Shown in pieces: positions 57,692-64,000 of a DNA stretch of 64,000 nt; the first letter of the stretch is position 1, and every line of letters begins with the position of its first letter. A model generated the notes under the pieces. That model had not been told where the DNA came from, did no database searches, and worked only from the letters and a program-made list of their open reading frames with translations. Where the stretch lies: positions 1-64,000 of the forward strand of contig NZ_JARFYM010000016.1 of the NCBI RefSeq assembly GCF_030272705.1. The letters are read 5' to 3'. Both the position numbers and the translations under genes were made by a program. This DNA comes from Rhizobium mayense. Its GTDB lineage: Bacteria; Pseudomonadota; Alphaproteobacteria; Rhizobiales; Rhizobiaceae.

Positions 57692-59386
57692 CTACTTGAT
57701 ACGCGGCAGCTCTTCCCACTGATGGTACGGCGGCGGCGAAGAAAGTTGCCATTCCAGAGTGGTCGCACCCTCGCCCCAGGGGTTGTTGCCGGCAACGCGC
57801 TTCTTTGCGAAAGCATCGATGACGCCCCAGAAGAAGAAGCAAAGGCCGACGGCCGCAACATAGGACCCGATGGAGGAAACGAAATTCCAGCCGGCGAACG
57901 CATCCGGATAGTCGATGTAGCGGCGCGGCATGCCGGCACGACCGAGGAAGTGCTGCGGGAAGAATATCATGTTGACGCCGATGAAGGTGATCCAGAAATG
58001 GGCGTTGCCGATCTTCTCATTGTACATGTAGCCGGTCATCTTCGGGAACCAGTAGTACCAGGCAGCGAAGATGGCGAAGACGGCGCCGAGCGACAGCACG
58101 TAGTGGAAGTGCGCTACGACGTAGTAGGTGTCCTGCCATACGCGGTCGAGACCGGCATTGGCGAGCTGAACGCCCGTGACGCCGCCCACCGTGAACAGGA
58201 AGATGAAGCCGATCGCCCAGATCATCGGCGTGCGGAACTCGATCGAGCCGCCCCACATCGTCGCGATCCAGGAGAAGATCTTCACGCCGGTCGGAACGGC
58301 GATGACCATCGTCGCGAAGACGAAGTAGCGCTGCGTGTCGAGCGACAGGCCGACCGTATACATGTGGTGGGCCCAGACGACGAAGCCGACGGCGCCGATT
58401 GCAACCATGGCATAGGCCATGCCGAGATAGCCGAAGATCGGCTTGCGCGAGAAGGTCGAGATAATGTGGCTGATCATGCCGAAGCCGGGCAGGATCAGGA
58501 TGTAGACTTCGGGGTGGCCGAAGAACCAGAACAGGTGCTGGTAAAGGATCGGGTCACCGCCGCCTTCCGGCGCGAAGAAGGTCGTGCCGAAGTTGCGGTC
58601 GGTCAGCACCATGGTGATGGCGCCAGCGAGAACCGGCAGCGACAGGAGCAGCAGGAAGGCAGTGATCAGCACCGACCAGGCAAACAGCGGCATCTTGTGC
58701 AGCGTCATGCCCGGGGCGCGCATGTTGAGGATGGTGGTGATGAAGTTGATCGCACCGAGGATCGACGAAGCACCGGCAATATGCAGAGCGAAGATCACCA
58801 GATCGACCGCCGGGCCGGGATGGCCGACGAGGCCCGACAGCGGTGGATACAGCGTCCAGCCGCCACCCGCGCCATAAGCGCCGGCAGGGCCTTCGACGAA
58901 CATCGAAAGAACCAGCAGCAGGAAGGCGGGAACGATCAGCCAGAAGGAAATGTTGTTCAGGCGCGGGAAAGCCATGTCCGGCGCGCCGATCATGATCGGC
59001 ACCATCCAATTAGCAAAACCGCCGATCATCGCCGGCATGACCATGAAGAAGATCATGATCAGCGCGTGAGCGGTGACGAAGACGTTGTACATCTGCTTGC
59101 CGCCGTCGATGGAGGCATCACCAGAGTAACCATAGACCATGGAGGCCAGACCGCTGAAGATCTGGATGCCCGGCTCCTGCAATTCCATGCGGATCGCGAC
59201 GGACAATAGGAAACCGATGACGCCGGCAAAGATCGCAAACACCAGATAGAGGGTGCCGATGTCCTTGTGGTTCGTCGAGAAGAGCCAGCGGTTCGCGAAA
59301 CTGAGCTTGTGAGAGTGATGGTCGTCATGCGCGTGAGCGTCATGAAGAGCGTGCGAATGATCGTCGTGTGCCGTAGATCCAGCCAT
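57692..59386 (-). CDS. coxA: Cytochrome c oxidase subunit I (aa3 type)
   Basis: 564 residues with 12 helices. The A1-type oxidase signature is visible: FFGHPEVYILILPGFG carries the CuB histidine, the D-channel Glu and the cross-linked Tyr; WAHHMYTVG holds two further CuB histidines; DTYYVVAHFHYVLSLG supplies the heme a3 and heme a ligands. It is the catalytic proton-pumping subunit. The N-terminus is rich in histidine (AHDDHSHALHDAHAHDDHHS), unusual but seen in rhizobia. It lies 14 bp after coxB. Confidence 0.97.
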   Translation of the reverse strand: MAGSTAHDDHSHALHDAHAHDDHHSHKLSFANRWLFSTNHKDIGTLYLVFAIFAGVIGFLLSVAIRMELQEPGIQIFSGLASMVYGYSGDASIDGGKQMYNVFVTAHALIMIFFMVMPAMIGGFANWMVPIMIGAPDMAFPRLNNISFWLIVPAFLLLVLSMFVEGPAGAYGAGGGWTLYPPLSGLVGHPGPAVDLVIFALHIAGASSILGAINFITTILNMRAPGMTLHKMPLFAWSVLITAFLLLLSLPVLAGAITMVLTDRNFGTTFFAPEGGGDPILYQHLFWFFGHPEVYILILPGFGMISHIISTFSRKPIFGYLGMAYAMVAIGAVGFVVWAHHMYTVGLSLDTQRYFVFATMVIAVPTGVKIFSWIATMWGGSIEFRTPMIWAIGFIFLFTVGGVTGVQLANAGLDRVWQDTYYVVAHFHYVLSLGAVFAIFAAWYYWFPKMTGYMYNEKIGNAHFWITFIGVNMIFFPQHFLGRAGMPRRYIDYPDAFAGWNFVSSIGSYVAAVGLCFFFWGVIDAFAKKRVAGNNPWGEGATTLEWQLSSPPPYHQWEELPRIK

Positions 59387-59400
59387 TATCCCTATCCCTC

Positions 59401-60291
59401 TTACTGAGCCGTGTTTTCAGCGACGTTGACGGTAGCCGGCTGATCGACTGCGGCCATCAGGGCCTTGTTTGCCTTGCTCAGGTCACTGGCGGCAGTGGTC
59501 AGCCACTGCTGGTATTGATCCTGGGAAACGACGCGGATGGCGATCGGCATGAATGCATGGTCCTTGCCGCAAAGCTCGGAACACTGTCCGTAGAACAGGC
59601 CCTCACGGTCGGCCTTGAACCAGGTTTCGTTCAAACGGCCGGGAATGGCGTCGATCTTGATGCCGAAGGACGGCATCGCGAAGGAGTGGATGACATCCGT
59701 CGGCGCAGCGGTGACGAGAACGCGCACAACCTTGCTGACGGGCAGCACCAACTCGTTGTCGACGGCGAGAAGCCGCGGATATTTCGATTTGTCTTCCTTG
59801 CCGGCCGCGGCGCGGTCTTGGTCCTTCAGGAGGAAGGAATCGAAATCCAGCGGCGTGTTGCCGCTATTTTCATATTCATAGTTCCACTGCCACTGCGTGG
59901 CCGTCGCCTTGACGGTAACGTCAGGATTTTGCGGGAACGTCAACTGCGCGGTCAGAAGATCGAAGGACGGAACGGCCAGGAACAGAAGAATGAGGACCGG
60001 GCCGACGGTCCAGATGACCTCGATCAGCGTGTTGTGGCTCGTTCTGGAGGGCACAGGATTTTTCGAGGCCCGGAACTTGACCATGACGACGATCAAGAGG
60101 ACCAGCACCAGCAGCGTGATCGGAACGATAAACCAAAGCGTGTATGCTTCGAACCAGCGTATTGCATGCATGTTGCCGGTTGCCGCCTCTTGCAAGCCGG
60201 TTTCCCACGGTCTTGGCTGATCGGCATAGCTGCCGGTCGCAAAAAGCAGACAGGCGGTAGCCGCCAGAGCTGCGTAAGCCCTCTTAATCAC
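59401..60291 (-). CDS. coxB: Cytochrome c oxidase subunit II (aa3 type)
   Basis: 296 residues from the GTG at 60291, preceded by GGAGGG at about 10 bases; the longer frame upstream adds a non-conserved stretch. A signal segment (YAALAATACLLFATGSYADQ) and two helices (about residues 50-110) precede the cupredoxin domain. The CuA site is complete in FYGQCSELCGKDHAFMPI with two cysteines, His and Met, and the upstream His in DVIHSFAMPSFGIKID. It receives electrons from cytochrome c. It heads the operon. Confidence 0.97.
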   Translation of the reverse strand: MIKRAYAALAATACLLFATGSYADQPRPWETGLQEAATGNMHAIRWFEAYTLWFIVPITLLVLVLLIVVMVKFRASKNPVPSRTSHNTLIEVIWTVGPVLILLFLAVPSFDLLTAQLTFPQNPDVTVKATATQWQWNYEYENSGNTPLDFDSFLLKDQDRAAAGKEDKSKYPRLLAVDNELVLPVSKVVRVLVTAAPTDVIHSFAMPSFGIKIDAIPGRLNETWFKADREGLFYGQCSELCGKDHAFMPIAIRVVSQDQYQQWLTTAASDLSKANKALMAAVDQPATVNVAENTAQ

Positions 60292-60629
60292 GATGTTTCT
60301 CCCTCCAGCGTTTGATCCCAGATCAATCTCAAACGCAGTATCCCTACAGTCCATTGCGCTTCAAACCACAGTTTGGAGCACTCCGCAACAACTCCCGACA
60401 TTTGTCCGTGCGGCATTTTTGCGCGAAGTATGGTCCCCCTACTCGCCGAAACATGGCAAGCATTTCATCATCATACGAAAAATTGCATGATGGTCCATCG
60501 CATTGCCTGGGCAAAATAGGATAGAGGTCGTATTTCCGCCGCAGTCGGTTGGAATCCAGCACCCGGGGCTTTTCATTTGCCGGCCTGGGCTTCAACAATA
60601 GCGGCACTGATTCGAATCTAGAGGTTTCC
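60292..60629. other. Divergent promoter region coxB / IalB-like gene
   Basis: 338 bp without a gene that I can support. It must contain the cox operon promoter and that of the plus-strand gene at 60630. A TTGAT-N5-ATCAA dyad at 60312-60326 resembles an FNR site but has one base too many in the spacer. Confidence 0.5.
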
Positions 60630-61262
60630 ATGGGTTTTCGTTCCCTCGCCCGGCTTTCGTTTGTCACCGCCAGCATCGCTGCCGCGGCCGCAACGCCCGT
60701 TCTGGCGCAGCAGGCACAGCAAACACAACCGGCGCCCCAGGCTCAACCGCTGCAAACCCCGCCGCCGCAGCAGCCGGGGCAGCAGCCGCCTGCGCATACC
60801 CAGCAGCTTCCGACCAGCCAGGTTCCACAACCGCCGGGTACGGTGCGGTCGAGCCACGGCGCGTGGTCCGTCGTCTGCGACAAGCCGGCCGGCGCATCGA
60901 CCGAACAGTGCGCGCTGATGCAGAACGTCATCGCCGAGGACCGGCCGGAGGTCGGCCTTTCGGTCGTCGTGCTGAAGACAGCCGACCGAAAGTCGAAGAT
61001 CCTTCGCGTGCTGGCGCCGCTCGGCGTGCTGCTGCCGAACGGCCTCGGCCTCAACGTCGACGGCAAGGATATCGGCCGCGCCTATTTCGTGCGTTGCTTC
61101 TCGGACGGCTGCTATGCCGAAGTGGTGCTTGAGGACGAGCTGCTGAAGACGCTGCGCAGCGGCGCGACCGCAACGTTCATCGTCTTTCAGTCGCCGGAGG
61201 AAGGCATCGGCATTCCCGTCGATCTCAAGGGCTTTGCCGAGGGCTACGACGCGCTTCCGTAA
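60630..61262 (+). CDS. Invasion-associated locus B (IalB)-family protein
   Basis: 210 residues. A signal peptide (SIAAAAATPVLAQ) is followed by a long Q/P-rich linker (about residues 27-75), then the IalB domain: SHGAWSVVCDKPAGASTEQC with the first two cysteines, the central VLAPLGVLLPNGLGLNVDGK and FVRCFSDGCYAEVVLEDELL with the second pair. IalB proteins are periplasmic and of unclear function; in Bartonella one is linked to erythrocyte invasion, which is not to be transferred here. AGAGG precedes the ATG. Confidence 0.88.
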   Translation: MGFRSLARLSFVTASIAAAAATPVLAQQAQQTQPAPQAQPLQTPPPQQPGQQPPAHTQQLPTSQVPQPPGTVRSSHGAWSVVCDKPAGASTEQCALMQNVIAEDRPEVGLSVVVLKTADRKSKILRVLAPLGVLLPNGLGLNVDGKDIGRAYFVRCFSDGCYAEVVLEDELLKTLRSGATATFIVFQSPEEGIGIPVDLKGFAEGYDALP

Positions 61263-61326
61263 TGCGACAGGGCTTGCTCTCTCGTCATCCGAAACCTACA
61301 TCGGCTCTGAACGGAGCACCTGACCC

Positions 61327-62742
61327 ATGAATACCGATCTCCTTACCTTGTTCGATACCGACGAAACCAAGCTGCGCGGCGTCGTCGCCGACGCACTTAC
61401 CGGTGCCGACGACGGCGAACTCTTTGTCGAGCATATCCAGGCCGAATCGCTGACCTTCGACAACGGACGCATGAAGGGCGGCAGCTTCAACACCGAACAA
61501 GGCTTTGGCCTGCGCGCCGTCGCGGGCGAAGCGGTGGGCTACGCCCATGCGGGCGATCTGTCCGAAGTGGCGCTAAAGCGCGCCGCCGATGCGGTGCGCG
61601 CCGTCACTAGCGGCTATGCGGGCTCTTACGCCGCGGCCCCTCAGCGCACAAATAAAGTACTCTACAGCGACGAGAACCCGATCGGCAGCCCGAGCTTCGA
61701 AGACAAGGCGAAGCTGCTGCAGGAAATCGACAGCTATCTGCGCGACAAGGACGGCAAGGTGCGCCAGGTAACCGCCTCCATCGCCGCAAGCTGGCAGGTG
61801 GTCGATATCCTGCGCGCCGACGGCCATCGCGTTCGCGACATCAGGCCGATGACGCGCATCAATATCTCGGTGATGGTCGGCGAAGGCGACCGGCAGGAAT
61901 CAGGTTCCTATGGTACGGGCGGACGCATCGGCTTCGGCGATTTCATCACGCAGGAAAATTGGCGCCGCGGTGCCGACGAGGCTTTGCGCCAGGCGCTGAT
62001 CAATCTCAAAGCGATCGATGCGCCGGCCGGCACGATGGATGTCGTTCTCGGCTCTGGCTGGCCGGGTGTCATGCTGCACGAAGCGGTAGGCCATGGGCTG
62101 GAAGGCGATTTCAATCGCAAGAAGACCTCGGCTTTTGCAGGGCTGCTTGGCCAGATGGTCGCCGCTCCCGGCGTAACGGTCGTCGACGACGGCACGATCG
62201 AAAACCGCCGCGGCTCGATTACGGTCGACGACGAAGGCACACCATCGGCTTACAACGTACTGATAGAAAACGGCAAGCTGGTCGGCTATATGCAGGACCG
62301 GCAGAATGCCCGTCTCATGGGCATGAAGGCAACCGGCAACGGCCGCCGCCAGGGCTACGCCCACACGCCGATGCCGCGCATGACCAACACCTATATGCTC
62401 GGCGGCGACAAGACGCCGGAGGAAATCATCGCCTCGGTGAAGAAGGGCATCTATGCCGTCTCCTTCGGCGGCGGCCAGGTGGACATCACCTCCGGCAAAT
62501 TCGTCTTCGGCTGCACCGAAGCTTACCTGATCGAGGACGGCAAGGTCGGTGCGCCGATCAAGGGCGCCATGCTGATCGGCAACGGCCCGGATGCGATGAA
62601 GCGCGTCTCGATGATCGGCAACGACATGAAGCTCGACACCGGCATCGGCAATTGCGGCAAAGGCGGCCAGTGGGTGCCCGTCGGCGTTGGCCAGCCTCAT
62701 CTGAGGATGGATCAGGTGACGGTCGGCGGTACGAAGGCGTAG
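61327..62742 (+). CDS. tldD: Metalloprotease TldD
   Basis: 471 residues. The zinc motif HEAVGH is near residue 251 (VMLHEAVGHGLEGDF), followed by the C-terminal cysteine ligand region KFVFGCTEAYLIEDGKVG. TldD pairs with TldE/PmbA to form a protease that unfolds and cleaves small peptides such as CcdA or microcin precursors. No tldE is in this window. The gene stands alone, convergent with a MazG-like gene. Confidence 0.95.
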   Translation: MNTDLLTLFDTDETKLRGVVADALTGADDGELFVEHIQAESLTFDNGRMKGGSFNTEQGFGLRAVAGEAVGYAHAGDLSEVALKRAADAVRAVTSGYAGSYAAAPQRTNKVLYSDENPIGSPSFEDKAKLLQEIDSYLRDKDGKVRQVTASIAASWQVVDILRADGHRVRDIRPMTRINISVMVGEGDRQESGSYGTGGRIGFGDFITQENWRRGADEALRQALINLKAIDAPAGTMDVVLGSGWPGVMLHEAVGHGLEGDFNRKKTSAFAGLLGQMVAAPGVTVVDDGTIENRRGSITVDDEGTPSAYNVLIENGKLVGYMQDRQNARLMGMKATGNGRRQGYAHTPMPRMTNTYMLGGDKTPEEIIASVKKGIYAVSFGGGQVDITSGKFVFGCTEAYLIEDGKVGAPIKGAMLIGNGPDAMKRVSMIGNDMKLDTGIGNCGKGGQWVPVGVGQPHLRMDQVTVGGTKA

Positions 62743-62751
62743 CGGTTAAAA

Positions 62752-63069
62752 CTACGAACTGATCCCCTCCCCTGGGTGGAACCGCCATTTCCGCTCGACG
62801 GCCGCGGCAAGATCGAGGCCGTTGCGGTGGGCGAAGAGGAGGACATGGCCAAGCACGTCGGCGGTCTCGTCGGCCAGCGCTGTCGCCAGTTCTTCATCGC
62901 TCATGCCCTTGCGTCTTCCGCGGCCGGTCGTCTTGTTCCAGATCTGGGTGAGCTCGCCCATCTCCTCCAGCAGTTTCAGCACGAACCAGTCGCCGTCGCG
63001 TTCCAATCCGTTGGCCGCGGCGTAAGCGGCGGAGGCTTTTTCGAATTGTTGGATCAGGCTGGACAGCAT
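62752..63069 (-). CDS. MazG-like pyrophosphohydrolase
   Basis: 105 residues of one MazG-type four-helix unit. The Mg2+ site is EEMGELTQIW (ExxxE) followed by the DETADVLGHVLLFA motif (ExxD). The size fits the small dimeric MazG-like phosphatases that act on noncanonical nucleoside triphosphates. It is not the histidine-pathway HisE, which lacks the KWRFHPGE tail. Monocistronic. Confidence 0.86.
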   Translation of the reverse strand: MLSSLIQQFEKASAAYAAANGLERDGDWFVLKLLEEMGELTQIWNKTTGRGRRKGMSDEELATALADETADVLGHVLLFAHRNGLDLAAAVERKWRFHPGEGISS

Positions 63070-63181
63070 CGATATTGTTCCCTGTATGTTCTCGCAACAC
63101 CAGTGAACGATTCTGCTGGAAATGTCGAGACGGCGGAGCTTACGCCCCGCCGTCTCGATAGTCCCGAATCCTGATTTCCGC

Positions 63182-64000
63182 TCAGCCCTTGTTCGGCAGT
63201 AACATGCAGTTGAAATCTTTGCGCTTTAGGGCGGCACAGGCGGTATTCGCCTCATCGCGGCTGTCGAAGCCGACAAAGCGGGCGCGATAGACCGTGCTGC
63301 GGCCTTTTCCGACGGCCTCGGTATAAGGCGCAGCGTTGGCCAGCGCATCACCGGCCTTGGACTGAGCTTCGGACAGCAGGTCCTTGGCGGCCTGCGCCGT
63401 CGGGGTAGCTGCAATCTGCACCTGCCAGCCGCCGGCGGTAGCCGGTTTGCCGGCATTCTGGATTTCATCCATTGCCATCGGGCGATCCACCGGCACGGTC
63501 ACGTTCGTCGTGGCGGCATAGGCGAGCGGGGTTGGAGAGGGGGTGAACTCGGCGTGTTTACGAGTCGTGGCCGTGCGCGCCGTGGCCGTGGTTTGCGCAT
63601 CGACATCGACGGCAACATCATCCGTCGCCGAAGCGACTTCAACCTGCTTTGCACCGCCGACGCTAGCCACGAGGCGCGATGAGGCGGCGGAAGTAGCTTT
63701 CGGCACGTAACGATTGAGAAGCGAAGCCATGAATGCGTCGCGGCCACGAGCGGTCGCGCCGCCCATCACCACGCCGATGACGCGGCGGTTGCCCTGGCGA
63801 ACGGCGCTGACGATGTTGAAGCCGGAGGCATTGGTGTAGCCGGTCTTGATGCCGTCCATGCCCTCATAGCGATACATCAGATTGTTATGACCACGAATAC
63901 GGCTGCCGCGATAGGTGAAGCCAGACTGCGAGAACAGCCGGTACTCCTGAGGGTAGTTGTTGATGAGCGCAACGGCGAGCGTCGACATGTCGCGCGCGGT
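63182..64000 (-). CDS. D-alanyl-D-alanine carboxypeptidase with SPOR domain, 5' part outside window
   Basis: Only the C-terminal 272 residues are in the window. The KTG triad motif of the penicillin-binding fold appears in DGIKTGYTNASGFN. The fold ends near AFMASLLNRYVPKA. A long linker rich in T, A and V follows, then a C-terminal SPOR domain (GWQVQIAATPTAQAAKDLLS ... YRARFVGFDSRDEANTACAA) that binds denuded septal peptidoglycan. The SxxK and SxN motifs and the signal peptide lie beyond 64000. The enzyme trims pentapeptides in the periplasm. Confidence 0.9.
   Translation of the reverse strand, partial: TARDMSTLAVALINNYPQEYRLFSQSGFTYRGSRIRGHNNLMYRYEGMDGIKTGYTNASGFNIVSAVRQGNRRVIGVVMGGATARGRDAFMASLLNRYVPKATSAASSRLVASVGGAKQVEVASATDDVAVDVDAQTTATARTATTRKHAEFTPSPTPLAYAATTNVTVPVDRPMAMDEIQNAGKPATAGGWQVQIAATPTAQAAKDLLSEAQSKAGDALANAAPYTEAVGKGRSTVYRARFVGFDSRDEANTACAALKRKDFNCMLLPNKG

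Noticed and set aside
57479..59209. 576-codon plus-strand frame opposite coxA
   Set aside because: It lies antisense to a fully conserved coxA; its high content of D, H, R and E is what the complement of GC-rich codons gives.
60312..60326. FNR-like dyad TTGAT-N5-ATCAA in front of coxB
   Set aside because: FNR sites have a 4-base spacer; the extra base changes helical phasing, so oxygen control through FNR is not supported.
60344..60676. 110-codon minus-strand frame upstream of coxB
   Set aside because: No ribosome site, no recognisable domain, and it overlaps the start of the IalB-like gene.

Overview
The window looks like chromosomal DNA of a Rhizobium-type alphaproteobacterium (Rhizobiaceae). 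The evidence is the high-GC coding style, a CcrM-type GANTC methyltransferase, the order coxB-coxA-ctaB-(coxF-like)-ctaG-coxC-...-DUF983-surf1-ispH-thrB-rnhA, the neighbourhood smc-dsbA-DciA/mutY, and intergenic palindromes of rhizobial type. Most of the window is conserved core genome. There is no phage, insertion sequence, rRNA operon or CRISPR array, and I find no obviously new multi-gene system.

Layout. 1-3.4 kb: methionine sulfoxide repair (msrA cut by the window edge, msrB, and the free-methionine-(R)-sulfoxide reductase), a pentapeptide-repeat protein and a gene-poor stretch with strong hairpins. 3.5-5.8 kb: tRNA-Pro(CGG) and tRNA-Gln(UUG) bracket a lipoprotein, a zinc-ribbon protein and an MtlR-like protein. 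6-13.5 kb: cupin/MBL pair, DUF1499 protein, small lipoprotein, ppdK, CBS/CorC-HlyC membrane protein. 13.6-22.8 kb: smc, a DsbA-like thiol oxidase, a RelE/RelB-type toxin-antitoxin pair, DciA-like protein, mutY, HAD and SnoaL-like proteins, ccrM. 22.8-26.7 kb: two small dimeric alpha/beta-barrel proteins opposite an ArsR-type regulator, then GntR and MarR regulators, a HAD phosphatase and a 10-copy heptamer array. 27-36 kb: lipoprotein, thrC, M16 protease, acetyltransferase, a GGDEF/EAL protein with a degenerate GGDEF site, a metallopeptidase, a CsbD-like protein and yqgE. 36-44.9 kb: DsbD-N domain protein, peroxiredoxin, a VOC gene broken by an amber codon, a zinc-type ABC importer behind a Zur-like dyad, MarR/GNAT and TetR/hydrolase pairs. 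45-49 kb: acylphosphatase, NAD-dependent epimerase-like protein, MocR regulator, azoreductase, acetyltransferase. 49-60.3 kb: rnhA, thrB, ispH, surf1, DUF983 and the aa3 cytochrome oxidase cluster, interrupted by a phosphotransferase-like gene and an unusual MBL protein. 60.6-64 kb: IalB-like protein, tldD, MazG-like protein and a DacA/SPOR carboxypeptidase cut by the window edge.

How the genes work together. The cytochrome oxidase block carries the structural subunits (coxB, coxA, coxC) with assembly factors for heme O synthesis (ctaB), CuB insertion (ctaG) and Surf1. thrB and thrC supply the last two steps of threonine synthesis from separate loci. smc, ccrM, DciA and mutY belong to chromosome maintenance. 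Several transcription factors sit beside palindromes that look like their own operators (RelB, TetR, two MarR).

The most interesting non-coding signal is a family of three intergenic hairpins (790-836, 7219-7262, 51681-51725). Their 11-nt apical loop is conserved while both stems differ by compensating changes.
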